A stretch of 64,000 nucleotides of DNA from Oasisia sp. SBJ-2009 (GCA_964017155.1 OZ024857.1:28636101-28700100), one strand, 5' to 3'. Shown: positions 12,684 to 26,600, numbered from the stretch's first letter. Notes: generated by a model not told the origin, from the sequence alone. Numbers and translations: made by a program.

Positions 12684-14321
12684 TGACGACACACATATCA
12701 TTGTTGAAGAGTCTTCAGTAACGATACGTTTACACATGTGCTCTTACACTCTAAGTATTTTACTTCAGTGTTACGCCTTCGAAGCATTTCCCTTATATTT
12801 ATAAGTGCAGTTTGTTTACTGTTGTATTTCAAACTTGAGTAACTGGCATTTACGATGAATAGGCTGAACTTGTGCAACATAAACAGGGTCAGTGGTATAC
12901 TGTGAGATGCCATCTGAATAGCTGACCTAGTCTATATACTATACTACTGGGAAGTAACCCAGGTCAGTATACTATGCCTAGTATGCCACGGGGAAATTAC
13001 CCAGATCAATCCAATGTCATCTATTATGATTATCACATATATTTCATTATACATACTGCTAATAATAATGCATCTTAACATAGGGGATGTGATCAATAAA
13101 CTAAAATGGGAAACAATTCATGATTAAAAATAAAACAGGGTCAAATTCACATTCTCATATCAGTGGTATTAGATTGCCTATGAGTTAATTCATTCTACAG
13201 TATTGTAACTATGTGTGTCAATGTACTATCTGATGCCAGCCCACCCACAGGGATACATAAAAATCATATAAAAACATTGTTAAAGACTTAGATAATAAAG
13301 ACTTAGATATTTACACTACCTTGTCACGTGATCACATGACAGATAACCACATGACTGGCAGGCTCACTTTGACATTCATTCACTGTCAAAATGTATTCAA
13401 ATATGAGAATTCCATATAAAAGACTCAAGAATGAAACAAATGTTTTCTAATGAAAAATCTGTTTGCATGCAGAATTGTTGTAGTTCAAACAGCAACGTTA
13501 ATCTCAGAAATAATGTACCTCACTGTAATTCTTCTGAGAAGTAATTGTTGTATAGCTAACAACATATCAACGTGTTATTGATATAGATGACTAATGTACA
13601 CGAATGCTATTTTAAGTGACTTACTTCCATTTTCACTAAAATCCATATTAAAAGTTGCACTTAGAAATATACAAGTGCCAAAACAAAACAAAATATACAA
13701 GTGCCAAAACAAAAATTAAAAAGCCTAATTTATTGCCAGTTGTGCTGGCAAATTTTCACTGGAAATTTGTATCTATATACAGACTAGAAATATGATACTT
13801 GGAAAGGATACAGCAAATCAATAGATTATCACACTACTTGCAGATAATCTAATCTAACTGATAACGTCAACACTCACTTCAAGTGTACCATTAGTTTTCC
13901 CACAACAAAATACCGATAACAAATTAGGTCACTATAGCACTCTTCGACAAAGACAACAAACAAAGCAACCAAACAAAGCTGCGTGTACTCAGGGTTGATT
14001 GTGTTAATTATTAATGAAGCAAACAAAGTGAGGGAAGCTGGTAAAAAACACTATAAAGTTGTTATATAATTTTTTATTAAATCAGAAACCAATTACTTGA
14101 GAAAGTAACTGTGCATGAATTATGGGGATTGATGAATGAATAAATTTATTATTTTGGATGAACGTTTTATTTTGAGGTTACATGGACTTAGGCTGGCTCT
14201 GGAATTTATACAATAGACAGTGCCAAGATGATGTAATTCACACCAACTGATAAAGACTTGATTATTGATAATCAATAAATTCTAAAAACACTTTAATTAT
14301 AGATATGGAAAGCCTTTCAAA
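12684..14321. other. spacer, minor duplications only
   Basis: No exon recognised. Two small local duplications are visible: an imperfect ~45-bp pair around 12930-13010 (ACTATACTACTGGGAAGTAACCC-like) and a ~24-bp direct repeat containing ATATACAAGTGCCAAAAC at about 13668-13713. Confidence 0.5.
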
Positions 14322-16272
14322 GCCTGAGTGAGAGAGAGAGCAAGATAGATTGAGAATAGAGAGAGACAGGAGAGACAGGAGAGAAGAAAGAGGAGAGAGA
14401 AGAGAGAGAGAGATAGGAGAGAAAAGAGAGAGAACAGAGAGAGAGGAGATAAGAGAAGAGAGAGGATACAGAAGAGAGGCAGGAGAGAGAGATGAGAGAA
14501 GAGAGAGATGAGAGAAGAGAGGCAGGAGAGAGAGATGAGAGAAGAGAGAGGATACAGAAGAGAGGCAGGAGAGAGAGATGAGCGATGAGAGAGGATACAG
14601 AAGAGAGGCAGGAGAGAGAGATGAGAGAAGAGAGAGGATACAGAAGAGAGGCAGGAGAGAGAGATGAGAGAAGAGAGAGGATACAGAAGAGAGGCAGGAG
14701 AGAGAGATGAGAGAAGAGAGAGGATACAGAAGAGAGGCAGGAGAGAGAGATGAGAGAAGAGAGAGGATACAGAAGAGAGGCAGGAGAGAGAGATGAGAGA
14801 AGAGAGAGGATACAGAAGAGAGGCAGGAGAGAGAGATGAGAGAAGAGAGAGGATACAGAAGAGAGGCAGGAGAGAGAGATGAGAGAAGAGAGAGGATACA
14901 GAAGAGAGGCAGGAGAGAGAGATGAGAGAAGAGAGAGGATACAGAAGAGAGGCAGGAGAGAGAGATGAGAGAAGAGAGAGATGAGAGAAGAGAGGCAGGA
15001 GAGAGAGATGAGAGAAGAGAGAGGATACAGAAGAGAGGCAGGAGAGAGAGATGAGAGAAGAGAGAGATGAGAGAAGAGAGGCAGGAGAGAGAGATGAGAG
15101 AAGAGAGAGGATACAGAAGAGAGGCAGGAGAGAGAGATGAGCGATGAGAGAGATGAGAGAAGAGAGAGGATACAGAAGAGAGGCAGGAGAGAGAGATGAG
15201 AGAAGAGAGAGATGAGAGAAGAGAGAGGATACAGAAGAGAGGCAGGAGAGAGAGATGAGAGAAGAGAGAGGATACAGAAGAGAGGCAGGAGAGAGAGATG
15301 AGAGAAGAGAGAGGATACAGAAGAGAGGCAGGAGAGAGAGATAAGAGAAGAGAGAGGATACAGAAGAGAGGCAGGAGAGAGAGATGAGAGAAGAGAGAGG
15401 ATACAGAAGAGAGGCAGGAGAGAGAGATGAGCGATGAGAGAGGATACAGAAGAGAGGCAGGAGAGAGAGATGAGAGAAGAGAGAGGATACAGAAGAGAGG
15501 CAGGAGAGAGAGATGAGAGAAGAGAGAGGATACAGAAGAGAGGCAGGAGAGAGAGATGAGAGAAGAGAGAGGATACAGAAGAGAGGCAGGAGAGAGAGAT
15601 GAGAGAAGAGAGAGGATACAGAAGAGAGGCAGGAGAGAGAGATGAGAGAAGAGAGAGGATACAGAAGAGAGGCAGGAGAGAGAGATGAGAGAAGAGAGAG
15701 GATACAGAAGAGAGGCAGGAGAGAGAGATGAGAGAAGAGAGAGGATACAGAAGAGAGGCAGGAGAGAGAGATAAGAGAAGAGAGAGGATACAGAAGAGAG
15801 GCAGGAGAGAGAGATGAGAGAAGAGAGAGGATACAGAAGAGAGGCAGGAGAGAGAGATGAGCGATGAGAGAGGATACAGAAGAGAGGCAGGAGAGAGAGA
15901 TGAGAGAAGAGAGAGGATACAGAAGAGAGGCAGGAGAGAGAGATGAGAGAAGAGAGAGGATACAGAAGAGAGGCAGGAGAGAGAGATGAGAGAAGAGAGA
16001 GGATACAGAAGAGAGGCAGGAGAGAGAGATAAGAGAAGAGAGAGGATACAGAAGAGAGGCAGGAGAGAGAGATGAGAGAAGAGAGAGGATACAGAAGAGA
16101 GGCAGGAGAGAGAGAGATGAGAGAAGAGAGAGGATACAGAAGAGAGGCAGGAGAGAGAGATGAGAGATGAGAGATGAGAGATGAGAGATGAGAGATGAGA
16201 GATGAGAGATGAGAGATGAGAGATGAGAGAAGAGAGAAGAGAGAAGAGAGAAGAGAGAAGAGAGAGAAGAGT
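14322..16272 (+). repeat. purine-rich 43-bp satellite array
   Basis: About 40 tandem copies of a 43-bp unit made mostly of GA steps. Each copy is marked by GGATACAG and GAGGCAGG, the few places where pyrimidines interrupt the purine strand. Some units are short and lack GGATACAG (near 14490, 14970, 15060, 15190). At the right end the array passes into 7-bp GATGAGA repeats (about 16158-16226) and then AGAGAAG repeats (to about 16272). Because 43 is not a multiple of 3 and the unit has no stop on the minus strand, two minus-strand frames stay open for over 660 codons and encode a Leu/Ser-rich 43-residue repeat. I read these frames as by-products of composition, not as genes. Confidence 0.95.
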
Positions 16273-16648
16273 TGTCCAACATGATCTTACCATAAGAATC
16301 TGTACCATGAGTCAGTGACTACTGTCGCCATACCATTTTATAACCAGGAGACACTTTTTTTTGTTTGTTTCAGTGACACTACCATAAAAGCAGACTTGTG
16401 TGCACAAAGATATTACATAATGATAGAATGCAGTGAAGAATTCTTGTTGGTAAACAGCAGGCAACGACATTAAACAGATGATAACATTCTCAAGTGCCAC
16501 ATAAGTGCCAGTGGGAGGTGAACATAACTGCCTTGGTAGCCAACTACATCTTATGGCATTTGTGGGGGAGGAAAGATGCAACAACCCACGTCAGACCTCA
16601 GCAGTAGTACGAACATTTTGGCTCACTTGAAAGAAGATGTGAGTCATG

Positions 16649-16955
16649 TGACGTAAGACCACATTTCACTTTTCCATAGGCAGCCATTATAACGTTTCCT
16701 TCATTTCCTATACAATTTCAATAGGCCCATTGTTGACAATTTCACAGCATATTTAACTGGTAGACAAAGCAGTGGTATTCCTTTTGCAACCTATAGAAAT
16801 AGTTCTATGCAGGATGTCTAATTTCTATGAGGACAATGTAGGGTGGACTGAGTAGAAATTATGTTTTTGTGCAGCGTGGGCTGCATGGCATCATAGCTGA
16901 CAGTCAGTGTGTTCTGCTTATTGATACTGGTGTTATTTTGATTGGTAATATCACA
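16649..16955. mobile_element. rearranged copy of TIR repeat X
   Basis: 16649-16765 matches the left end of the repeat at 35826 (ACGTAAGACCACATTT, CCATTATAACGTTTCCTTCA, GACAATTTCACAGCATATTTA). 16861-16955 matches the right-hand part of the same family in inverse orientation (TTTTTGTGCAGCGTGG, then a GACAGTCAGTG block). The copy is therefore two family segments in opposite orientation, either a rearranged element or two truncated insertions. Confidence 0.7.
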
Positions 16956-18034
16956 ATGACCAATTCTAGCAGGAATGATGGGGTATCAAATTTCAGTGGT
17001 GGTTTGTGGAAATCTTTCGTCAGATAATGGTGGATGAACACCTCATTATTTTGTCTTACCTCATGTGCACACATTCTCAAATAATATATTTGCTGTTCAC
17101 TAATTCTGTTTACTGGTGCAATGATAATCCTGAATTGCAATGTATAATGAGAGTCCCAATAAATATACACAAATGTGACTACAGCTGTATGTGTACCTCA
17201 TAAATGAGGAAAATTAATAACAATGATATTGAGAGTTGACCCTAAATGTGATTACTGTACATGATACATATTAAATTAAAACATATGTTCTAACACGCAG
17301 ACTTGCTTTCACCCTAAACCTAAACTTTGGTAGTAGTCATAGAACCATTTGCCGCTGTTCCTTGAAAGTTAGACACTGGCTTATATAGATGACAACATTC
17401 ACCATGCTTTATCTGAAGTTGACTATGATTGGCGTCGTCCCTAAGTTTTCACAGTTTCAAGCAAGACATCCTGATTACATTAACATCCTGATTATATTAA
17501 CAGCACACAACATTAGCATTAAGTAGACATGGGTCACATGGCTACATCATCAGATGGAATTATTTTGACATTTATCAAAGGTTTAACATAGCAGTGCACC
17601 ACTTTGGCACAATGACAATGTTACAACTGATGAATGATTTACAGGTGATTTCATATTACTTCACGCCATCCATCGACAGTTCACCACCACAGACCCTGAA
17701 AATGACATGAATCATTTATCTGGGCCTTCTCTGCAGATCCACAGTGTACTCGTTAAGCATTGTTAATTAATAAATATTTGCCATAGCATGAATGACATGT
17801 TGGCTAGTCATGCCCGGATTGACTGCAACTATGGCATGTTACTTCTTTGATCTCCATTTACGTGAAGAAGACGTATTATTTCTATGGCTAGTTGGTCATC
17901 TGCTTCCTCAAACTAACTACCTTTTAAGCATCATTGATACACAATATTTTTTTTTATAACATGCATTTTATTTTTATAATACTGTTGTTATCGAAAACAT
18001 AAAAAAATGTACGTATATACATATTTCATATATT

Positions 18035-18082
18035 AATATATATATATATATATAAACATATATATATATGTAAATAAACATG

Positions 18083-18116
<34 letters not shown>
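18035..18116. repeat. (TA)n microsatellites
   Basis: Two TA runs, about 18035-18070 and 18087-18116, separated by TAAATAAACATG. Confidence 0.9.
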
Positions 18117-18120
<4 letters not shown>

Positions 18121-19207
18121 TTCTAGAGAATAGATGAGCTAACCGGTGGATAACATTCAAAAGGTGACTTCTGAGCCCGGCTTTCTTCCTGGTGAAGTCA
18201 CATGGCCAGGCATAGAGTAGGTTAAGCAATATTACCCTGCCTATTTCTGTGTAACCGAACAGGCAGTGTATACTGTTAAAGGGGTCATCTCATATAAGGC
18301 ATGCTTGTCTACAAGGTAATAATTATGTACCCGGTAGGCCTTTCTCCTACCCAAACAACTGCAAATGCTGCCTATACATCAGGCGGAACCTGATAACAAT
18401 AGATCCATTGGACCATATGGCGAAGTCACACACAGACATCTTTATCTGTGTGTAAACTGTGTATCTAGTAAACAAAATACTGCAGGTATTAGGGGCTTGT
18501 GACAAGCCCAATAAGAACCATATAGTCACGTACACTGTACTGGTGAAAATAATACCATATACATATTTCATTTTGTTCTGTATGGTCAGTCGTAGCAACA
18601 GCAGGCCTGGTATGTGACACCAGGCAAATCGTGTAATTGACAAAAATGCACAGCTTTTTTGTAGTAGCATTCCGATGTGACATACACCCAGTTATTTCCA
18701 ATATTTAATCGGCTGGAAGCGCCATGGATAAGCGGCTGTTTGTCGGTCAATTCCAGATGTATGTTGCCTGTAGTAATAGTGTAAGCCAAACTGCAAACAC
18801 TGGGTGTAGTTGTGCATTCAGATTCTTCTGTAGTGCTCATATTATGGATGAAATTTTAGGTAAAGCATTACTAGTGATGGTAGCAGAATAACATCTACAT
18901 CATAATATTTATAAAATAATAGTCGTAACAAATGGCTCTACCTTTAATTATAATTATGTAGAAAATATGATCATGTGGTAACTGTGTTTAATGATTATTT
19001 AAAATGTTCATCCAAGATGAATTTAGTGCTGGCATGTTTTATAAGCATACCACCAGGTACTCTACCAGGTACACCAACATTTGTATTTTAGAAATATTTA
19101 TTCATCAAAACACATAAGCACACAGCTCGCAATTTCATAGATCTGGTCTCTAGTAATCCAGAAAACCCATCATGTTCCATTTTCATAATTACGTTAAGAT
19201 ATATGTG

Positions 19208-19280
19208 ACACACACACAACACACACACACAATACACGCATGCACGCGCACACACACTCGCACACATACACGCACACGCA
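19208..19280. repeat. (CA)n-rich microsatellite
   Basis: CA repeats with CG and TG interruptions (ACACGCATGCACGCGCACAC core). Confidence 0.9.
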
Positions 19281-22200
19281 GAAGGTATGAATGTGTGGGT
19301 GCCAGAATTAACAAGGATTGACGCTACATTAACCCTTTACAGTTTACACCTTACATCATTTTATGAAACCTGATCCAAAACCTTGCAGCGCATGCCCAGA
19401 ATGACCATTATTGGTACATCAGGTTTTTTGCAGTAACGTCTTTTTGCACTTAATTTCTTAATAATGCAACTCGCGGTTATTTTAAAGCTAACAGAATTTT
19501 GCACAAGACACTGCTAAATATACCAATCAACTATAAAATCAAATAAAATGTGTGTAACACAATATGTGTGGGTGTGTAACACAGAATGACATTCATGCAT
19601 CTGCAACTTCTTTGTCATTTAATATTTCTAAATGGTGGTCATTCCAAAATTTTAATATAATGTAAAGTAATGAAACCCAATTCAAAGCACATACACCAAA
19701 GATACACAAGTGTTCAGAAGATGACGATACTTCTACGCATTGCAAAAGCTTAAAAGAGGTTTTTGGGCAACTTAAAACACTTTTGGGTTTTCAAATTATT
19801 AAGGTGTTTTCTTAAAAATCTGCCTGTTTAGCTTGACTAGATAAAACATCCACTGACCTAACTATTCATACAGTACCTTAACAGTGGGTGTCTGTTCAAG
19901 CCGAATTGATTCAACTGATGCACAACAATTTAATTATACACTTGTACTACGAATAGATCTATGCAGAGTTTGTCTATGATCACTCAACGGGCCATCTATC
20001 AAAGTGTTAAATCATCGAGTGTACAATTCAATAAGCCATGTCCCGTTGATGTTCAGCCATTCATGTCGTGTGACAATGACACAATGGAATAGGTCAGACC
20101 AAAGTGGATCCAACCTGAGGTCGGTCCAACTCCATGAGGCCTTATTGGATGTAATGACTCATTCAATTAGTGAATAATCACTGCCCTGGGAACTATTTAC
20201 AATGCTGCCCCACAAATGTGCACAAAGGGCATCCTGTCTTAACGGCAGTTCTGCCACATGCATGCAATCTGAATTGTACCGGGAAGACTGAACAGAGTTA
20301 ATAACCCCAGATATTATTTTTGCAACAGACAGATGGAATCACATCGTAATTAGTCCAATTGTAGTGATTTGTATCTGTGGTAGCTTCAACTCACGGCGAT
20401 GTGTTTTTACTGGTGCTAGGTGCACTAGTCTGTCAGCCATGACGTCATAGAACTACTCTGTAGACACAAGCTTCAGGGCATTGAGGATGTACGTTTCTAC
20501 TTCTATTAAATCTGACTCCAGACTGGCACTTAAAAGAGCGAATCCAGATTAACGTGAAACTATTATTAGTCACAAGCAACCAAAGGAGCAGATTTTGACA
20601 AAATTAACCAACGGCAACACAACTTGGAATAATCAAACCACACAGTTTGACTGCACTGTGGTTTGAGTCAACTATTTTTTAGACATTTATTTATTAGGAA
20701 AAATTGTTACTATTCATGAACATTTCCGAGTCTAAATATAAACAACTTAGCTCTAAAAGAACAGGAAGTTTCTCTGACAAGCAATGCAATCATTCTGCTT
20801 AGTGTGCATTTTGGTGCAATATTCATTATACCACAACAAATATGCGCAATTGTGTCATTTACATGCATGACTACATTTAAATCAATATTTAAATCAAATG
20901 TTCAGAATTATTCAAAACAGGATCCTGCCTGCAGCAACATTGTCGTACGAGTGACACATGTGTGCTTGAGTAACAAAGTCAACTAGGAACATGAGCCTTT
21001 GTGCAGCAAGAGTCATTGTCTGTCAACTTGCCTTATCCCTCCTCATAAACATTTTTTTCCCATACACAAAAAAAACCACCGTCTCAAAATTACTGTCACT
21101 TTGTACGTACATGTGGATGTGTACATGAAAAAATGATCTATCCCCTTCCCGTTCATCCACACAATGCCCTGGGAGGATGGCATGATGGAGGACACCTTGT
21201 CACCCGGACACTGGAGACACAGATGGCAGCATGAGTCAGACAACAATGGTCTGTGAGGACAGAGAGAGAGTCACTGGGATGACATCATGGTGACGTCACT
21301 GCTGTGCCACAAGGAAGGGCAACAAAGGAAATTGTGGTTTTGTGACACGTAATCATGACCAAAATGTCAATAATTAATGTGTTTTAAACTCAGAACCTCT
21401 GCACCAGGCAGATGTCCTTCAGACTTGCGTTACAGGAAACTTTGAATTACACAGAAACAATCATTTGTGAATTTGAAATTGTTGGTTGACAATTCTGCAG
21501 TAACAATAACAACAGTTCATGCAGTTCAAACTCAACAACATTACACTATATATTACAAAAGGACTCATGGGATGGTAAACAAACCTTTTCTGAATGTTTC
21601 CCAGTGAAGTCAACATGGAATTTATTTGTCCAGGTCTGCCGGGGAGTAAAGTGAAACATGATATGAGGAAGAGGATGTCAGGACTGGTACTGTTCTCACC
21701 TTTTGTGGAAAATATATCAATGTATATAGGCTAATCATATGAAAACAATATTGCGTGATCATCACAGTTTTGAGAGCTTCCCTAAGGAAATCATAATTAC
21801 ATAAGAGAGTAGCTTTCATCCTATTCGATTGCTTCTCATCATGAAGACAAACACATGTACAATGTGTGAGTCTATGACTCAGCCTAGAGATTAGCATGTT
21901 CTTCAAACAAGACATTAATCATTTATAACTATAATGATGTGTTTACATTAAAACAAGGTAACTTGACAACACTAATATCCACAGTTTTTAGTTTCCAATG
22001 TAAATAATGATTTGATTAGATACCTGCCAATATATTCAATATTCATCCTGTTTAAGAATACAAAGTCATGTCCATTGCAAAAGGAACAAACAGCAGAGAA
22101 CAAATTAAGTCTGTATTACTGCATGAAAACAGCAAAAGTTTCTGCATTTCTGTGAGAGACAGTGGGACCAGAACCATCAATATCACTGTGTGTCTTCAAT

Positions 22201-23694
22201 GAAGCCTGCCTCTCAAATGTGTTATTTGTCATCGTACAAACAGAACACCATCACTCAGATCCCTGAGTCACAGCAGACAACATTCTAAGATATATTCCTG
22301 GAAAACCAATAGGATTCTGTCTGTGCACAACAGAATGAGTTATGTGGCAAGAGTCAGTCGAAAGAAAACATCTAAGTGAAAGATATTTCCATGTCACAGT
22401 CATACATGTACTACCATCAATTTTAAAAACATTTAGGGAATGCAGATTTTTTACAAGCGACATTAATTTTTGTGGGTGGGTTACCACACCCCAGACCTTT
22501 AAATTAGCCTATCTCAGCCCTCCCAAATATATTTGATAAACTACGTTTAAATCACAATTTTTAATATGTGTATGTTTTATTTTAATAATAAAAAGCAACA
22601 AATAATTTGTTCATTACCTTTGTATGATTACCTGTCACTGATTTAATGAGAGTGTAGAACATTAACAAAATGCTCCGTAAATTGCATCATTATATAGTTA
22701 TCTTGGCTAATTTATTAACCCTATAATACCAAAACACCACCAGGTGGTAGGTTCACAAGAATAGCTGAGGGAGTCATTGGTTAATGGTAACACACTTGAT
22801 GAGAAATTATCACCTCAAAATCTCCAAGTCAGTTTGACTAGTGGGACACTATTTCAGAGATACATGGCCCGGTCTCAACCTTCATTAATCACTGACTGAC
22901 TGCTGCCTGTGACAGGTGTAATGCCAGCAGCTACGTCCTGTTGGAAGAAGAGAAGTGGAACAGTCTGTCCTGGCTTTGTCACAATGACACGCAGATGCAG
23001 CACTAACAATTGTCACCCATTTCAAATCACTGGCAGTCATCTCAAGGTGCATAGATTTCAATACAGTGCTGGCAGAGGGGGTACCGTTAGAATGAGAACT
23101 GTTTGTGAGGACAGATCAGCATCGTATTGCACAGTCCACACACCTGTGTGGTCCTCATGCACAATAACTGTCCCTAACACAGAGCTGAGTGTGTAGATGT
23201 TGACTGTGAGCTTGGCCAGTGGAATGCTATTGTGGCCAGCCTATTGTGTGCCGGCTCACAGAGTGACGGATGATCAATCCATAACCCTCACGCCTCATGC
23301 ACATTTAACCCTCATGTACATTTGAAGCTTATGTACACTCACAGGATATTTTAAGACAGGGTTACTGCTCTCAGTGCTCTGTGAATTGCTCCCATGGATC
23401 AACACAGATAACACAGTGAGTGGAAACTGTTTGTCCCAACACTGAGTCAAAACTCTCATAGCCCGAAACTCTGAGCCAGTTATCATAGGCTAGCCCAACA
23501 ATCCCAACATTGAGTGTGTATAAAAGTTGTCATGACCCAACACAAAATCAATGATGTTATAGCCCAACACACACCAATGTCACACACGCAATGAAACTGT
23601 TAAACCTGCCAGGCTCAGACAGTCAGAGAACTAAACCTGTCATAGCCCAACACATATTAAGACCATACATTTAGGCAAAGCTGTCATGGCTTGA

Positions 23695-24205
23695 TGGCTA
23701 GACACTCAAAGCCACCATGACAAAAGTCACCAGGTCAAAGCCATGGCCAGACAGTCAAAGCTACCATGACCAGACAGTCAAACCTACCATGACCAGACAG
23801 TCGAAGCTGCCATGACCAGACAGTCAAAGCTACCATGACCAGACAGTCAAAACCACTGTTGCCAAACAGTCAAAGCTGCCATGACCAGACAGTCAAAGCT
23901 GCCATGACCAGACAGTCAAAGCTACAATGACCAGACAGTCAAACCTACCATGACCAGACAGTCAAAGCTGCCATGGCCAGACAGTCAAAGCTGCCATGGC
24001 CAGACAGTCAAAGCTACAATGACCAGACAGGCAAACCTACCATGACCAGACAGTCAAAGCTGCCATGACCAGACAGTCAAAGCTGCCATGGCCAGACAGT
24101 CAAAGCTGCCATGGCCAGACAGTCAAAGCTGCCATGGCCAGACAGTCAAAGCTACCATGGCCAGACAGTCAAATTTGCCATGGCCAGACAGTCAAAGCTA
24201 CCGTG
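23695..24205 (+). repeat. 23-bp minisatellite
   Basis: About 22 tandem copies of a 23-bp unit, CATGACCAGACAGTCAAAGC plus TAC or TGC. Variants include CATGGCC for CATGACC and CAAACC for CAAAGC. The left end (to about 23760) is more diverged than the centre. No continuous coding frame runs through it. Confidence 0.95.
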
Positions 24206-26316
24206 GCCATTAACCTATCCTAATACATGTCAAAGCTGCAACATGTATGCACCAAAATGACTGACATGTTAAATAAAAAATATTCTGAGCAAAACTGCCA
24301 CAAAAAAGCAAGTGAACCATTCTCTACAGACTGCTACAGCTGCGACCCAGCCTATCCCCACTGACTCAGCCTGACAGGAAACAGCAGTGCATCCTGGTAC
24401 ACCAGGGACTCCATGAGACAGACATGTCAGGAGTGCCAGGCCAAGCCAGCTAACCATGACAATCCTAATAGGTGCTCCATTGAGCAACAGCAGGATATAA
24501 AGTAAACGGGGTAATAATTTAAATGGGGATTAAACCATGACCAGGATAATTAATACTGGCACCCCTATGGCATATTAATACAATTTTTTTCATATAATCA
24601 TATTTAAATATAAATTTATGATGAATGTTTTACCGGAACAACATACGAATGAATCATGTATATAACTGCAAGCTTAAAGGCAACTGACAGTATGTAAAAC
24701 ATGTATTTCAATAATTAAAACACACCTGAGAGGACAGGAAGTAGAATTGATAAATATAACCTTTATGTGCTAGAATAATGGTATGTAGTAAGTATGTAGC
24801 ACAGTTTCATTGTAGCTATTCTTACAACCACCCTACCTCAGCATCACAACACTGGTACAATTTATTTTTCATTCGTGAAGCTGCTGGGTACCATGGCGGC
24901 ATCCTCATGATCGGCTCCATCTTGAAAAAGTACATTTTACTGATTTTCTTCCAGTTTGAGAAAAGTACACTTTACCCAGTTGTTTGTCCTCTCCTATGTA
25001 CTCCGATTGGATCTGATCCCAGTCCAAGTGTCTATCACTGCCTTCCAGTTATGGTTATCCCTCTTACATTCCAATGTGGGCTGGTTGAATTATCCCTGGG
25101 AGTTGTGATTCAAACAATCACAATATTCAGATCGTTCAGTATTTGTTTTGGCAACAACACAAAGATCGCTTCATGTCTGCCAGCCCACTCTCATCAATAC
25201 ACACATCAGGTAAGTTATTATTAAGTAATGCAACTCCACTTGACTGTGTAGGTGTAATGTTGCGCAATAAGTTTGATTAAAACCACGATTGCTTTAAATA
25301 TTGAATGCTTTATAATTACGTGCCCTGTCTGTCAGCGATAAGTGTGATTTTAGATCTAGCAACATTCACATTGAGTTTGGGATATTTATTTTCTTCTAAA
25401 CAAACGTATACACATGTATTTCTTTAACAAATTTGTTTGAATATTTACATATAAAGTAAACATTTGAAGTGTTGATACACTTACATTTTTTTGTTCAAAA
25501 TGACTCCAACCCATGAGCTGAGATTAAAATGCAGACATCTACTTGTAGAAATGAATAAGTAGGAATAAACTAAATAAACAAATAAGGTCAACATCTAAGA
25601 AGCTGCACTGTTTTTTTTGGACATATAAACATGTGTTAGTTGAAAAAAATTGAGGAACAAAGAAAGCTACCCATATTTAATTTATGTCGTCAACTGACTA
25701 TGCTTTGAAGATGGGCATCACACTTGTGTGTGCAATTTGTGCATGGATTATTAGGTTATCTGGACATCTATATGTTTACACATCTAGTACGGCTTCTATG
25801 TATAGTCAATGTACACATAATGTGTATTCAGATACAAGTGTGTAGTGTTTACCAGAACATTTTTGGACTGCCAAAAATATGATCCCGCTTAATGACCTCA
25901 GATTCAGAAGCAGTGGAGCTACAATCAATACTAAGACATTCTGGATAATAATGTAATTTACAATTTCTTATTTACCTCAGCAGAGGTCCCCTTCCTATGC
26001 TCGAGTAAAAGTAAACGCCTCGTGTCAACACTTGACTGGTCCACACACTCGAGTACGATGCTAATCTGACATGCACACAGTGTTCCAGATGCTTCTGCAG
26101 ATTAGGCTACATTATAACCCACTTCAGGGTATTACCCTTTGTGTGCCACACCCCTGAGCATTCCGATACCTCAGGTGTTCTACACCCTTGGTATGACACT
26201 ACCTCCAGGTGTCCAACCCCTCTGTGTGTCTCTGGCCCCCACCTAAGGTGCCCCATACCTTCAGGTGTTCCACACCTTCCGTGACCTAAATCCAGGCCTT
26301 TATGCAGGACCAAATT
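24206..26316. other. spacer, degenerate repeats at right edge
   Basis: No gene recognised. A 148-codon plus-strand frame at 24778-25224 has no domain and poor coding character. 26120-26290 contains loosely repeated CAGGTGTTCCACACC-like segments. Confidence 0.45.
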
Positions 26317-26600
26317 ATTGCCAGTCACATGTTTTGGTGCACACATGGATGTTAACTTTTAAGCCAGATTACAAACTTTAAAATGTGTATGATGACCTGA
26401 AATGGACTACAGCCACACATGTGACACTATTTACACTCACTTGTAAGACAATATCTATGGTTTTGGAACACATTTTTTGCTCCTTCATTTTTTTACCCGT
26501 CCTCCCTCCACCTGTTCACCCATATCCATATTTCTACCCGACCACAATGGTTGTTACCCATCCAAATGATGGGTGGACGGGTCTCTGCATAGAGCTATGT
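26317..26600 (+). repeat. dispersed repeat family W, copy B
   Basis: Second copy of the ~275-bp repeat at 12414-12683, in the same orientation, with small indels in the central pyrimidine-rich part. It ends with ATGGGTGGACGGGTCTCTGC followed by ATAGAGCTATGT. Confidence 0.75.

Larger units (their letters stand above)
16956..23694. other. gene-free spacer with microsatellites
   Basis: I see no exon with both splice sites and coding character. TA-rich microsatellites lie at 18035-18116 and a CA/CG-rich one at 19208-19280. Short open frames at 18.3-18.8, 21.6-21.9 and 22.9-23.2 kb have no recognisable product. Confidence 0.5.

Noticed and set aside
19329..19360. TTAACCCTTTAC as a further piggyBac end (similar motif at 22715)
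   Set aside because: No matching inverted end with a second TTAA was found nearby.
24778..25224. 148-codon plus-strand open frame
   Set aside because: Composition is like non-coding DNA, with no recognisable motif and no supporting splice or promoter signals.
25976..26065. 90-bp open segment with CAG acceptor and GTAAAT donor on the minus strand
   Set aside because: Splice signals are moderate, the peptide is unrecognised and its phase does not join to the other minus-strand candidates.
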